Origin: Gephyromycinifex aptenodytis
Lineage (GTDB): Bacteria > Actinomycetota > Actinomycetes > Actinomycetales > Dermatophilaceae
Reading direction: 5' to 3'
Length of the DNA: 64,000 nt
Assembly: GCF_012277275.1 (NCBI RefSeq)
Contig: NZ_CP051155.1
Location: 2,914,001 to 2,978,000, forward strand
A program made the position numbers and the translations under genes. The notes beneath the pieces are model-generated. The model did not search any database. It worked only from the letters and a program-made list of their open reading frames with translations, and was not told the origin of the DNA. Of this stretch, positions 29,757 through 39,289 are shown piece after piece (the stretch's first letter is position 1; every line of letters begins with the position of its first letter).

Positions 29757-30869
29757 ATGCAGGCGAGCACACTTGAGCACTTTTGGGCTGTCATCCCGGC
29801 CGGCGGAGCGGGTACCCGCCTGTGGCCGCTGTCGCGAGCGGGGGCGCCGAAATTCCTCCTCGACCTGGTGGGGCGCGGGCGAACCCTGCTGCAGTCGACG
29901 GCCGACCGACTCGAACCGTTGTGCGGGCAGAACCTCGTCGTAGTGACGGGGGCAGCCCACGTGGAGGCGGTCCGAGCGCAATTGCCCCAGGTCGCCGACG
30001 GGCGCCTGCTTGCAGAACCGGCGCCGCGAGACTCGATGGCTGCCATCGGCTGGGCCGCGGCCGTCATCGAACGCCTGGACCCTGAGGCGATCATCGGTTC
30101 TTTCGCCGCCGACCATGTGGTGGGTGCCGAAGACGACTTCCGTGAGGCGGTAGCCGAGGCGGTTGCTGTGGCGCAGCAGGATCGGGTGGTGACGATCGGT
30201 ATCCGGCCCACGCACGCCGCCACCGGTTTCGGCTACATCCACGAGGCGGGCCGGCTCGGTCTGGCGCAGGCCCCGCACGCCTACGAGGTGAGCGAATTCG
30301 TGGAGAAGCCCGACGAGGCAACTGCGCGTTCCTACCTGGAGACCGGCCACTACCGCTGGAACGCAGGGATGTTCGTGGTCAAGGCGCGGGTTCTTCTGGA
30401 CGTCCTGCACCGCTACCACCCGCAGCTGGCCACCCAGTTGCGCGCGATCGCGGCCCAGCCTGAGGAACTGCCCACCCGCTGGCCGAACTTGGAGAAGATC
30501 GCCATCGATCACGCGGTCGCCGAACCTGCCGCTGCCGACGGACAGGTCGCGGTGGTCCGGGGCGACTTCCCGTGGGACGACGTGGGCGATTTCGATTCCC
30601 TGGCCGACGTGTTGCCTTCGGATTCCTATGTCGAGACCGACAGCGGCCGAGGCATCTCGGTGCTGGGGGATGCCAGCCAGGTGCTGGGGATCGACTCCGG
30701 TGGGGTCGTGGTTCCCGGTTCGAAACGGCTGGTGGCCGTCCTGGGATTGGATGATGTGGTGATCGTCGACACCTCGGACGCGCTGCTGGTCACCACCAGG
30801 AGTGCCGCGCAGCGTGTGAAGTCCATCGTGACGCAGCTGAAGGATTCCGGACAGGCCGACCTGACGTGA
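29757..30869 (+). CDS. manC: Mannose-1-phosphate guanylyltransferase
   Basis: 370 residues, nucleotidyltransferase that makes GDP-mannose from mannose-1-phosphate and GTP. The pyrophosphorylase signature is near the N-terminus (PAGGAGTRLWPLSRAGAPKFLL). SFAADHVV, FVEKPD, NAGMFVVKA and FPWDDVGDFDSL are typical of the family. I placed the start at the ATG at 29757, with TACGGT 7 nt upstream. There is no C-terminal isomerase domain. It is divergent from a mannosyltransferase that would use its product. Confidence 0.92.
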   Translation: MQASTLEHFWAVIPAGGAGTRLWPLSRAGAPKFLLDLVGRGRTLLQSTADRLEPLCGQNLVVVTGAAHVEAVRAQLPQVADGRLLAEPAPRDSMAAIGWAAAVIERLDPEAIIGSFAADHVVGAEDDFREAVAEAVAVAQQDRVVTIGIRPTHAATGFGYIHEAGRLGLAQAPHAYEVSEFVEKPDEATARSYLETGHYRWNAGMFVVKARVLLDVLHRYHPQLATQLRAIAAQPEELPTRWPNLEKIAIDHAVAEPAAADGQVAVVRGDFPWDDVGDFDSLADVLPSDSYVETDSGRGISVLGDASQVLGIDSGGVVVPGSKRLVAVLGLDDVVIVDTSDALLVTTRSAAQRVKSIVTQLKDSGQADLT

Positions 30870-30951
30870 GGCAGGCTGTCGGGACGACGTCAGACTCGCC
30901 GCCGGCGGCGGGGTGAAATGCTGGCCTTGTCGGCTTGCGCAGGCGGGCGCG

Positions 30952-30957
30952 TAGACT
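30952..30957 (+). promoter_or_regulatory. Candidate −10 (TAGACT) of the amidohydrolase gene
   Basis: TAGACT 9 nt before the GTG start, with a possible −35 TTGTCG at 30927–30932 (19-bp spacing). Confidence 0.4.
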
Positions 30958-30966
30958 GGTGATCTT

Positions 30967-32178
30967 GTGAACGTCGATACGATTCTCTCTGGCCTGTCAG
31001 CCGCCGTCGATGGGTTGGACGAGGAGCTTCGCGCCTTCCGCCGGGATCTGCACCGGTACCCGGAGTTGTCATGGCAGGAAGCTCGCACCACGTTCGCGGT
31101 GCGCAGTCGGCTGGAGTACGCCGGGTGTCGCGTGCAGCAGATGCAACCCACCGGCGTGATCGTCGATCTGGGCCCGGAAAAACCCGAATTGCGGGTTGGC
31201 CTGCGCGCCGACATGGACGCGCTCCCCTTGGTCGAGCGCACCGGTCTGGAATTCGCTTCCACTCGTCGCGGCGTCACCCACGCGTGCGGCCATGACGTTC
31301 ATACGACTGCGTTGTTGGGTGCCGTGCTGGCGCTGAAGACGCAGGAGGAGGAGTTGCACGCGGCCGGGATCGGAGTGCGCGCCATCTTCCAGCCTGCAGA
31401 GGAGACCATGCCCGGTGGCGGTGAGCATGTCGTCGCCGACGGGCACCTGGACGGGGTCGACATCGTCTTCGCGGTGCACTGCGACCCCTCCCGGGATGTG
31501 GGGGAGATCGGTTTGCGGCGGGGGCCGATCACGGCAGCCAGCGACAAGGTGACGGTGCGTCTGACCGGCACCGGCGGCCACACCTCGCGGCCCTACCTGA
31601 CTCAAGACCTCATCTTCGCCCTGGGCAAGGTCATCACCGACGTGCCGGGGGTGCTGTCCCGCCGGATCGACCCGCGGGTGGGGGCGCTGCTCGTGTGGGG
31701 CGGGGTGCATGCCGGTGGCGCGGCCAACATCATCCCGGACAGCGGTGAGGTGACCGGGACGTTGCGGATGCTGGACGCCGAGGCGTGGAAGAGCATCCGC
31801 CCGTTGCTGATCGAACTGGTTGAAGCGGTGGTCATGCCGTATGGCGTGCAAGCCGAAGTGCGGCATGTGCGGGGGGTGCCGCCGGTAGTGAACAGCGAGT
31901 GGGCTGTTGCGGCCTGGCGCGATGCTGCCGGGGCGATGCTGGGTGCGGGGTCTGCCCGCGGAGCGGAGCAGTCGCTGGGAGGCGAGGACTTCGCGTGGAT
32001 GCTGCAGGGGCGCGACGGCGCTCTGGCCCGGCTGGGCACGCGGACTCCGGGCGGTCCCAGTTACGACCTGCATCAGGGCGATCTGGTGGTGGATGAACGC
32101 AGCATCGCCGTGGGTGCCCGGATGTACGCGGCTGCGCCGTTCGCCGCGTGGCGGAACAGACGCGGCGCCAAGGCGTGA
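30967..32178 (+). CDS. M20 family amidohydrolase
   Basis: 403 residues. Two-metal hydrolase of the M20D group that cleaves N-acyl or amide bonds of amino-acid derivatives. Metal-binding segments are visible: HACGHDVHTTALLG, PAEETMPGG and FAVHCDPS, with a C-terminal SLGGEDFAWML. The lid domain begins with the SDKVTVRLTGTGGHTSRP stretch. GTG start. Physiological substrate unknown. Confidence 0.9.
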   Translation: MNVDTILSGLSAAVDGLDEELRAFRRDLHRYPELSWQEARTTFAVRSRLEYAGCRVQQMQPTGVIVDLGPEKPELRVGLRADMDALPLVERTGLEFASTRRGVTHACGHDVHTTALLGAVLALKTQEEELHAAGIGVRAIFQPAEETMPGGGEHVVADGHLDGVDIVFAVHCDPSRDVGEIGLRRGPITAASDKVTVRLTGTGGHTSRPYLTQDLIFALGKVITDVPGVLSRRIDPRVGALLVWGGVHAGGAANIIPDSGEVTGTLRMLDAEAWKSIRPLLIELVEAVVMPYGVQAEVRHVRGVPPVVNSEWAVAAWRDAAGAMLGAGSARGAEQSLGGEDFAWMLQGRDGALARLGTRTPGGPSYDLHQGDLVVDERSIAVGARMYAAAPFAAWRNRRGAKA

Positions 32179-32181
32179 GCC

Positions 32182-32571
32182 TCACCGCCTGATGAAGCGT
32201 TCGGCCGCGCCAGCCCACGATGTCAGGCACTGTGCGATCCGTTCTGCCGCAGGCGGGTCTGCCATATGGATCGCGGCGTGTACCTCGTGCACACATTGCC
32301 GCGCCACTGCCGGCGGCAGCTGAGCCAGCCAGGCGTATTCGCCGTGCAGTAGGTGGCTCAGGTCGCGTTCGGGCAACCGGGACAGGGCGATGAGTGCCAT
32401 CCGGTGGAGGTCGGCCTGCGCCGCGGCTGCACCAGGGGGCAACTCAGCGGCGGCGGGAGGAGCATCGGTTTGCCGTTGAGGCTTGGACGGCATGGGGGTT
32501 GTCGTTGCGAGCTCGGGGGAGCACTCATCGGTGCCGGGGCGGGTGGCAGGGAGCGCAGACACAGCACCCAC
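32182..32571 (-). CDS. Hypothetical protein
   Basis: About 130 residues. The C-terminal 75 residues look like a small helical domain (LHRMALIALSRLPERDLSHLLHGEYAWLAQLPPAVARQCVHEVHAAIH) with two cysteines. The N-terminal part is low-complexity. The frame is open to 32763, but the upper part overlaps the HAF-repeat gene and looks like shadow sequence. GTG 32571 or 32562 are possible starts. No family recognised; whether it is expressed is uncertain. Confidence 0.5.
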   Translation of the reverse strand: MGAVSALPATRPGTDECSPELATTTPMPSKPQRQTDAPPAAAELPPGAAAAQADLHRMALIALSRLPERDLSHLLHGEYAWLAQLPPAVARQCVHEVHAAIHMADPPAAERIAQCLTSWAGAAERFIRR

Positions 32572-32654
32572 TCTGGCATCGACGGGCGGGTCTGCCCAGA
32601 GCTGAGACTGGGTCAGACCCACCCGTTGAGGAGGCCGGCGACTGGCGGCTCGGG

Positions 32655-33764
32655 TCAGCGGCCGGGGGTGAGCAACACCGCGTGACGGCGTCCCGAGGCG
32701 TCCACGGCCGTCCCGGCGATCTGCCCGCGGGCGTTGATGTCGCGGACCTGGACCAGCCGCCACCCGGCGGGCATCCGGGTGGTTGGCGCGAGTGCGATGG
32801 CGCGCCCGGAGGTGTACAGCATGGGGACGTCATCGGCGGTGCCGGGGAGTCCGTCAGCGCCGCGGCTGTTGCCGACCCCGGTTCCGGCGTCGGTGACTGC
32901 GGCGGGGACGAAGTCGCGAGCCCCTGGCAGCGGCAGGGCGTTCGCGCCCACTCGGAACAGCACCGCAACTCCATCGGCGGTGCCGACGATGTAGCGGCCT
33001 TGCGGCGAGATGGCCAGGGCTTGGCTTTCCCGTGCGGAGGTCGGCAATGCTTGCACCCGAGCGTTGCTGATGATGACGGCTCGCTGGGTGGTGGCACCCG
33101 CAGACAACGGGCCCTGCACCTGGTCGTAGCCGACGGCAACCCCGTTGTTGGCGATGTCGGTTGTGTTCAGCGCCCAGCCGTCGCCGTTGAACGCCAGCAG
33201 CGTGCCGCCTCGGCCGCGCTGGTCCCAGGTCATGGCGTTACCGCTGCGGTAGCCGGTGGCTGCCGTGCCGGTGATCCGGCCGTTGGCTGAGACTGCGGTA
33301 GCCACCCCACTGCGCCAGAACGCGTTGTCTGCGGGCCATGCCATCGGGAGTTGTTGCGGCGCTGTCGCCTTGGGTACCCAGCGGGTGGGCACCTGCAACC
33401 AGGACTCCTGGGCGCCGTCGGCGCTGGAGCCCACCACGGTGCCGTCATCGGCGATGTCGCGGGCCACGGAGGTGGCGCCACCGGGCAGCCATCGCACGGA
33501 TCCCGCGGTGCCGCTGAAGCCGCGCGTCGGCGCCGTCCCGGACAGGATGTTCCCGGCGATCTGGCCCCGGTTGTTCACTGCGACGGCGGTGCTGCCCTCA
33601 CCAGGAGCTCCGCCGGGCTCGACGGCGCGAGCCGTGTACGACGGCGCGGGCGCTTCGGCCCGTGCCGGTGCTGCGGTGGCGACGGGCGCCAGCAACGCTA
33701 GTCCCGATGTGATGGCTACCGCGGTTGCCAGTGTGTGCACCGGACGGCGTGCAGAAATGGGCAT
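32655..33764 (-). CDS. Secreted HAF-repeat (beta-propeller-like) protein
   Basis: 369 residues with a signal peptide (about 1–31). The mature part has about seven degenerate repeats of the HAF type: AVNNRGQIAGN, DIADDGTVVGS, AVSANGRITGT, DIANNGVAVGY, AISPQGRYIVGT, VTDAGTGVGNS and DINARGQIAGT. Such repeats are predicted to fold as blades of a propeller outside the cell. No catalytic motif is visible, so the role is unknown. Confidence 0.8.
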   Translation of the reverse strand: MPISARRPVHTLATAVAITSGLALLAPVATAAPARAEAPAPSYTARAVEPGGAPGEGSTAVAVNNRGQIAGNILSGTAPTRGFSGTAGSVRWLPGGATSVARDIADDGTVVGSSADGAQESWLQVPTRWVPKATAPQQLPMAWPADNAFWRSGVATAVSANGRITGTAATGYRSGNAMTWDQRGRGGTLLAFNGDGWALNTTDIANNGVAVGYDQVQGPLSAGATTQRAVIISNARVQALPTSARESQALAISPQGRYIVGTADGVAVLFRVGANALPLPGARDFVPAAVTDAGTGVGNSRGADGLPGTADDVPMLYTSGRAIALAPTTRMPAGWRLVQVRDINARGQIAGTAVDASGRRHAVLLTPGR

Positions 33765-33912
33765 GCTTGTCCTCGTTTCCCCTAGTACGAATATCCCCTC
33801 GTCCCCCGAGAGACGCCCAAGGCGCCGTCTTCACCCTAAAGGGGCTCAGCGGGTCAGAGAACAGCTGGGGCTGAACGCATTTGGCCGTGATCTAGTTGTT
33901 ATCCAGGTTTGC

Positions 33913-34731
33913 TCAGCCGCGGTTGCCGACGCCGAAGAGCCGTTCGCGCGCCCTGGCCTGCTCCGCCAGGCGCAGACCTGCGCGTCGACGACGCTCGGCG
34001 AGGACAGCCTTAATCAGATCCAGCGGGGGTGTTTCGCTGGGAGGGTGCGGCAGGACATAGTCACGCACGTCGTGGGCCAGGGTCTCGGCGAGGCGGCGGG
34101 TCGTCTCCGGAGTGAACTGCTCGCCTTGGCGCAGCGCCGCGCGCATCTGGGCCACGAGCGGGTCCGGCAGCGGGCCGATATCGGCTCCGGCGGCCCACTG
34201 CGCCAACTGTGCTGGCATCTGCACCGGTTCCGGCAGCACCAGATCGACTCGCTCATGAGCCACATACGTCCCGGCTCCGATGTCACCCAGGCGCCGGGTC
34301 GGCGAGGTCACGAGCGCGCAGATGAGCGCCGGGATCCCGCTCAAGAGGTAGATCTCCACGAAACCGATGAGGTTGCGGGTCAACGCCCGCCGGAAGTCGA
34401 TGGGGCCGCCGTCGTCACGCACGCTGCGCAGGCCCAGGATCTTCTTGCCCAAGGTGCGCCCGCGGGTCAACGTCTCACAGACCGTCGGCAGACCAATCAG
34501 CACGCCGAGGCTCAGCACCAGGATCGAGGCCATGCCTGCGGCCTCGTCGAGGCCCTCTAACAGCGGGGCGGCGGCGAAGAAGAGGATCACGAGAATGATC
34601 ACCGCCAGGACGACATCTATCCCACCGGAGAGTAGCCGCACCGCCGGGCCCGCTACCGGCAGCTCCACCAGGACCGCTTCACCGGTTACGACGGCGTCGG
34701 TGGTCCCGGCGTTGGGGGCGGTGGCGACCAT
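33913..34731 (-). CDS. RDD family membrane protein
   Basis: 272 residues. An RDD-type domain with three or so transmembrane helices spans about 28–140, including RLLSGGIDVVLAVI and RTLGKKILGLRSVRDDGG. A soluble helical C-terminal region rich in Arg and Glu follows. It is divergent from the SpoIIM-family gene, with TAGCCT 6 nt before its ATG (leaderless pattern). The RDD–SpoIIM–DUF58–MoxR association is common in actinobacteria. Confidence 0.88.
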   Translation of the reverse strand: MVATAPNAGTTDAVVTGEAVLVELPVAGPAVRLLSGGIDVVLAVIILVILFFAAAPLLEGLDEAAGMASILVLSLGVLIGLPTVCETLTRGRTLGKKILGLRSVRDDGGPIDFRRALTRNLIGFVEIYLLSGIPALICALVTSPTRRLGDIGAGTYVAHERVDLVLPEPVQMPAQLAQWAAGADIGPLPDPLVAQMRAALRQGEQFTPETTRRLAETLAHDVRDYVLPHPPSETPPLDLIKAVLAERRRRAGLRLAEQARARERLFGVGNRG

Positions 34732-34776
34732 ATCTCGAGGCTAACCGGGTCTTTCCGCCTGACCTACAGTGGCCGG

Positions 34777-35778
34777 GTGGACATCGACGCGTATGTGGCG
34801 GCGAACCGGGAGCGTTGGGACCGGCTGGCGGCGCTGAGCGCACAGCCGAAGCTGACCCAGGCCGAGGCCGATGAACTGCTTGACCTGTACGAACGCACCG
34901 CTACGCATCTGTCCGTGGTCCGCAGCTCCAACGCCGATCCCCAACTCGTCAGCTACCTGTCATGGCTCATTTCGCGGGCCCGGGCGCGCGCCGCGACGCA
35001 GGGACGGCGAACAACCCCCAGCAATGCTTTCGTCGAGTTCTTCGCGAGTACCTTCCCCGCGGCGCTGTATCGGCAACGGCGCTGGTGGCTGAGCACGATG
35101 GCGCTCAACCTCGGGTTGGCGGTGGTGATGGGCTGGTGGTTCCTGGCCCACCCGGGCTTCGAAGCCGCCGCGATCGATGCCGAATCGGTGCAGCGACTCG
35201 TCGGTCATGACTTCGAGAACTACTACAGCGAGTACGCCGCTTCGAGCTTCGCGCTCAAGGTCTGGACGAACAACGCCTGGGTGGCGGCTCAGTCCATCGC
35301 CTTCGGCATCCTGGGGCTACCGGTCTTGTGGGTGCTGTGGCAGAACGTTTTCAACCTCGCCTTCACCGGCTCGGTGATGATCCATCACGGCCGGGGCGCC
35401 CTCTTCTTCGGCCTCATCACGCCGCACGGGCTGTTGGAGTTGACGGCCGTGTTCGTTGCCGCAGGCGTCGGTCTGCGGCTGTTCTGGGCCTGGATCGAAC
35501 CGGGTCCGCGCTCGCGGCTCGACGCGGTGGGCGCCGAAGCGCGTACCGGAGTGGGGGTGGCCCTCGGCCTGGTGGTGGTGCTGTTCCTCAGCGGCGTGCT
35601 GGAGGCCTTCGTCACGCCGTCGCCGCTGCCGACCTGGGCCCGGATCCTCATCGGGGTGCTGGCCGAGGCTGCCTTCTTCGCCTACGTGTTCATCGTGGGC
35701 GCCCGCGCTGCCCGCCAGGGCGTCAGCGGTGACGTGACCGGTCAGCAGTCGGTGGCGACAGCGCCCACGGCCGCGTGA
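34777..35778 (+). CDS. Stage II sporulation protein M (SpoIIM) family membrane protein
   Basis: 333 residues. A cytoplasmic helical N-terminus (VDIDAYVAANRERWDRL) is followed by several membrane helices, with the family-like TNNAWVAAQSIAFGILGLPVLWVLWQN and ITPHGLLELTAVFVAAGVGLRL. SpoIIM-like proteins occur in non-sporulating actinobacteria, next to moxR and DUF58 genes, where their role is unknown. GTG start with TACAGT 6 nt upstream, so probably leaderless. Confidence 0.9.
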   Translation: MDIDAYVAANRERWDRLAALSAQPKLTQAEADELLDLYERTATHLSVVRSSNADPQLVSYLSWLISRARARAATQGRRTTPSNAFVEFFASTFPAALYRQRRWWLSTMALNLGLAVVMGWWFLAHPGFEAAAIDAESVQRLVGHDFENYYSEYAASSFALKVWTNNAWVAAQSIAFGILGLPVLWVLWQNVFNLAFTGSVMIHHGRGALFFGLITPHGLLELTAVFVAAGVGLRLFWAWIEPGPRSRLDAVGAEARTGVGVALGLVVVLFLSGVLEAFVTPSPLPTWARILIGVLAEAAFFAYVFIVGARAARQGVSGDVTGQQSVATAPTAA

Positions 35779-35800
35779 GTGGTTTCGCGGGGGCGCTCGC

Positions 35801-37105
35801 TCACAACGCGCCGCGTGCCTTGAGCGCGAGGTAGTGCTCGCACAGGTCCAGCGGCAACTGCTGCGGGGGAGAGTCCACGACGTGCACGCCCAGTTTGGCG
35901 AGCACCTCGGCGGTTCGGGTGCGGGCATTGCGTGCCTGGGTTGCCGCGGCGGCGTCGTACACGTCGGCAGGCTGGACCGGAGCGGTCTCAGCGAGTTCGG
36001 TCATCGCCTGCAGGCCGGGGTCTTGCACGGAGGCCACGATGATCTGGTGGCGGCGGGCCAGCACGCTCAGTGCGGGCAGCAGGCTTTCGCTCACCGATGC
36101 CGGCTCGATGGGGGTGAGCAGGACGACGAGCGCCCGGCCACGTGATCGCTCAGCGACCGCAGCGAACAGACGAGACCAGTTCGCTTCGACCAGAGCAGGT
36201 TCCAGCGTCGCCATCGCCTCGATGCTGTGGTGCAACCGGTCCGATGAGCGGGCGCCGCTGACCTCGGCCCGCAGTTCGCGATCACCGGCGAGAAGATCGA
36301 CACGATCTCCGGCCCGGGTAGCCAGCGCGGTGAGCAGCAGGGCGGCGTCCATCGCCGCGTCCAGGCGAGGTACATCCGCGATGCGTCCGGCGCTGGTGCG
36401 CGAGGTGTCCAGGACGATGACGATGTGACGGTCGCGTTCGGGCTGCCAGGTGCGCACCACCACGGCGGTGCGTCGGGCCGTGGCGCGCCAGTCGATGCTG
36501 CGCACGTCATCACCGGGGACGTAGTCGCGCAGTGAGTCGAACTCGGTGCCTTGGCCGCGGGTGCGCACCGCGGAGCGTCCGTCGAGTTCGCGCAGTTGAG
36601 CGAGGAAACGCGGCAGGTGCTGTTGGGAGGCGAACTCCGGCAGCACCCGCACGGCACCTGGGCAGGCCAGGGATGCCTGTCGGGCGGCCAACCCCAACGG
36701 GCCGGTGAGGCGCATGGTGACCAGGTCGGTGAGACGGTCGCCGCGGCGGGTGGGCCGCAACGTCGTGGTGAGTTCGACGCTGCTGCCGCGCGCCACATCC
36801 AACCGGTGTCGCTCACCACTGGCTCCGCTGGAGGGCTGCCAGGCGTCTCGCAGCGTTCCCCGCAGACGCCGTCCGGTTTCGTTCGTCAGCAGCAGCGTGC
36901 TCTGGCCGGTCTGCCCGCGGCGTAGCGGGGGAGTCGGTGTGCGTTCCAGGCGCACCCGCTGCGGGCGGGGTGCCCAGAACACGTCGATACCGATCAAGGC
37001 GACACAGGCCACGATCCACAGCCGCACCGTGAGAGCGTTTGGCGCGATCACCGCCGGGATGAGCCCGAGCAGGACGAGCAGGACGGCGCGGCCGGTCAGC
37101 GCCAC
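35801..37105 (-). CDS. DUF58 domain protein (VWA-like)
   Basis: 434 residues. Two N-terminal transmembrane helices (about 5–50) precede a beta-rich segment. The DUF58 core carries TEFDSLRDYVPGDDVRSIDWRATARR, and a von Willebrand-like domain contains HIVIVLDTSRTS. The GTG at 37105 lies 11 bp after the MoxR stop codon. Partner of MoxR ATPases, which are thought to act as chaperones for VWA proteins. Confidence 0.9.
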   Translation of the reverse strand: MALTGRAVLLVLLGLIPAVIAPNALTVRLWIVACVALIGIDVFWAPRPQRVRLERTPTPPLRRGQTGQSTLLLTNETGRRLRGTLRDAWQPSSGASGERHRLDVARGSSVELTTTLRPTRRGDRLTDLVTMRLTGPLGLAARQASLACPGAVRVLPEFASQQHLPRFLAQLRELDGRSAVRTRGQGTEFDSLRDYVPGDDVRSIDWRATARRTAVVVRTWQPERDRHIVIVLDTSRTSAGRIADVPRLDAAMDAALLLTALATRAGDRVDLLAGDRELRAEVSGARSSDRLHHSIEAMATLEPALVEANWSRLFAAVAERSRGRALVVLLTPIEPASVSESLLPALSVLARRHQIIVASVQDPGLQAMTELAETAPVQPADVYDAAAATQARNARTRTAEVLAKLGVHVVDSPPQQLPLDLCEHYLALKARGAL

Positions 37106-37115
37106 GACAACCCGC

Positions 37116-38120
37116 TCATCGGGGCACGGCCACCGAGGAGATGGCGCTGGCCAGAGCCGAGTTGGCGCTGAGCCCGTCGAGTTCGGCTTCGGTGCGCAGC
37201 GCCAGCCTGTGCGCCAGCGTCGGTTGGGCGAGGGCTTTGACATCGTCCGGGGTGACGAAGTTGCGGCCGTTGAGCCAGGCCCAGGCCCGGCTGGTGGCCA
37301 GCAGCGCGGTCGCCCCGCGCGGGCTGACCCCGAGTTCGACTGAGGGCAGAGATCGGGTGGCGCGCGCGATGTCGACGACATACGCGGCGACTTCGGGATC
37401 GATGCTCACCTTTGCGACTTCTGCGATGGCCGTTTGTAGGTCCTGCGGACCGGCGACGGCCCGCACACCGGCGCCGGCCAGGTCGCGGGGGTCGAAACCG
37501 GCAGCGTGGCGCCGAACGATCTCGATTTCGTCCTCGCGCGGCGGCAGCTCAAGGGTGAGTTTGAGCAGGAACCGGTCGAGTTGGGCCTCCGGCAAGGGGT
37601 AGGTGCCTTCGTACTCCACCGGGTTCTGGGTGGCGGCCACCAGGAAGGGCGAGGGCAGCGCATGCGGTTGGCCGTCGATGGAAACCTGCCGCTCCTCCAT
37701 CGCCTCCAACAGGGCGGCTTGGGTCTTGGGGGGAGTGCGGTTGATCTCATCCGCCAGGAGCAGGTTGGTGAAAACCGGGCCTTTGCGGAAGAAGAACTCG
37801 GATCGCCGCTGGTCGTAGACGAGCGAACCCGTGATGTCGCCCGGCATGAGGTCCGGGGTGAACTGCACTCGGGCCGTCTCGATCGACAGAGCCGCTGCCA
37901 GGGAGCGGACCAGGAGCGTCTTGGCGACCCCGGGAACCCCTTCCAGGAGTACATGCCCACGGGCGAGCAAGCCGATGAGCAGACCTGAGACAGCGGCCTG
38001 CTGGCCCACGACCGCCTTACCGACCTCGGCCCGGACGTTCTCCAGCGCCAGGCGGGCACCCTCCGGCTGAGGTTCACCGGGACCGGTCGGGCCGGAATCG
38101 GGTCCTAGGTGGTTGCTCAT
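37116..38120 (-). CDS. MoxR family AAA+ ATPase
   Basis: 334 residues. Walker A is GVPGVAKT, Walker B LLADEINRTPPKTQAALLEAMEERQVS, and sensor 1 ATQNPVEYEGTYPLPEAQLDRF. It is embedded in the DUF4350–MoxR–DUF58 run, with a 4-nt overlap to the DUF4350 gene. The family is believed to remodel or insert metal into partner VWA proteins at the envelope. The actual partner here is probably the adjacent DUF58 protein. Confidence 0.94.
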   Translation of the reverse strand: MSNHLGPDSGPTGPGEPQPEGARLALENVRAEVGKAVVGQQAAVSGLLIGLLARGHVLLEGVPGVAKTLLVRSLAAALSIETARVQFTPDLMPGDITGSLVYDQRRSEFFFRKGPVFTNLLLADEINRTPPKTQAALLEAMEERQVSIDGQPHALPSPFLVAATQNPVEYEGTYPLPEAQLDRFLLKLTLELPPREDEIEIVRRHAAGFDPRDLAGAGVRAVAGPQDLQTAIAEVAKVSIDPEVAAYVVDIARATRSLPSVELGVSPRGATALLATSRAWAWLNGRNFVTPDDVKALAQPTLAHRLALRTEAELDGLSANSALASAISSVAVPR

Positions 38121-39289
38121 TCGTGTACCTCGCGACGTAGACGGCGGAGTTGGCTGGCCCGTTCGACGAGGTCAGCCTCGTCGAGGGTGTCATGCGGGGT
38201 GAGCAGGCTTCGAATCTCCTCGGGATCTCGGGAGAGTCGATCCGCGACGGCATTCGCGACCCGGACGCGGTCCGCTCCGGGATGCAGGTGCAAGGCGCGC
38301 CGCAGGTCCTGCACCGCATCGTCTTGCAGCAGCTTCAAAGCCGCGGCAGGTTCGCCTGCCGCCTGGTAGAGCCGCCCGCGCGCCGCTGTGGTCTCGATGG
38401 CGTGCACGATCACCGGCAGCGGTTCCCTGACAAGTCGCCCCAATCGCCGTCCGCGCCACAGACACAGGGTGAGCAGGGCGGCGCCGAGGATGGCCACGCA
38501 GGGGAAGAACCACGGCGGGATCGGGGTGCTGGTGGCCAGCGGCCCGGATTCATCGTCTGGGTCGGGCGTCACCCATACGACTCGATCGGTGTGGCTGAGC
38601 ATGCGCAGCGCGATACCGGCGTGGGCTTTGTTGGCGATCGAACGGTTCGTCAGGGCGCGCTGGGAACCGAAGAGGACGGTTTCCGGACGCCCCTGTGCGG
38701 CGGGCAGTGCCACGTAGACGTAGGCGGATGGTTCCCCGCCCTCCTCGAACAGTCCCGTCGAGGCTAGGCAGGTTGTCGCCCTGGTCTCAGCACCGACCTC
38801 ATAGGCGATTTCCGCCGCGTCCACTTCGTCGCCGGGGTGGACGTCGTCGGCCTGGCACTGCGCGGCGGCGGTGAGGGTCGCAGCGTTGCGTTCTCGGGCG
38901 GGGATGCCCAACCGGTCTAAGACGGGCTGCCTGGCCGCGACCAGGACGAGTCTGCCGGCCTTACCGGCCGATTCCGCCAGCGCCGCAGCGTAGGAGGTGG
39001 AAACCACTTCAGCTCGCGGCAGGAACAGAGTGGTTTCGGGGCCGATCGAGAGCCGGCGCAGCTCTTCGGCGGTGGCGACGGTGACCACGTCGACCCCTTG
39101 CTGCTCGGCCAGCACGCGGACCAACGCCCGGGCGCCGGTGGAATCTGTTCCCTGCGGCGAGAGGGGCTCTGCGGGCGGGGAGAGCAACAACGCGCTCAGC
39201 ACGAGCACCAGTGCAGCCAGCGAGGCGATCAGGATCCAGCCCGCGCCGATTCGGCGAGATCGGGTGGAGACTGCGGCGGCTTGGCTCAT
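38117..39289 (-). CDS. DUF4350 domain membrane protein
   Basis: 390 residues. An N-terminal helix (about 15–40), an extracytoplasmic domain starting with PQGTDSTGARALVRVLAEQQGVDVV, and a second helix (about 260–285) before a cytoplasmic tail with LRRALHLHPGADR. This is the arrangement of DUF4350 proteins found upstream of moxR. 4-nt overlaps with both neighbours indicate one transcript. Confidence 0.85.
   Translation of the reverse strand: MSQAAAVSTRSRRIGAGWILIASLAALVLVLSALLLSPPAEPLSPQGTDSTGARALVRVLAEQQGVDVVTVATAEELRRLSIGPETTLFLPRAEVVSTSYAAALAESAGKAGRLVLVAARQPVLDRLGIPARERNAATLTAAAQCQADDVHPGDEVDAAEIAYEVGAETRATTCLASTGLFEEGGEPSAYVYVALPAAQGRPETVLFGSQRALTNRSIANKAHAGIALRMLSHTDRVVWVTPDPDDESGPLATSTPIPPWFFPCVAILGAALLTLCLWRGRRLGRLVREPLPVIVHAIETTAARGRLYQAAGEPAAALKLLQDDAVQDLRRALHLHPGADRVRVANAVADRLSRDPEEIRSLLTPHDTLDEADLVERASQLRRLRREVHE

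Noticed and set aside
29582-30223. N-terminal extension of the GT4 glycosyltransferase (frame open to 30223)
   Set aside because: The extension overlaps manC completely and is compositionally a shadow; the enzyme starts at RIAIVTESFLP, as in the family.
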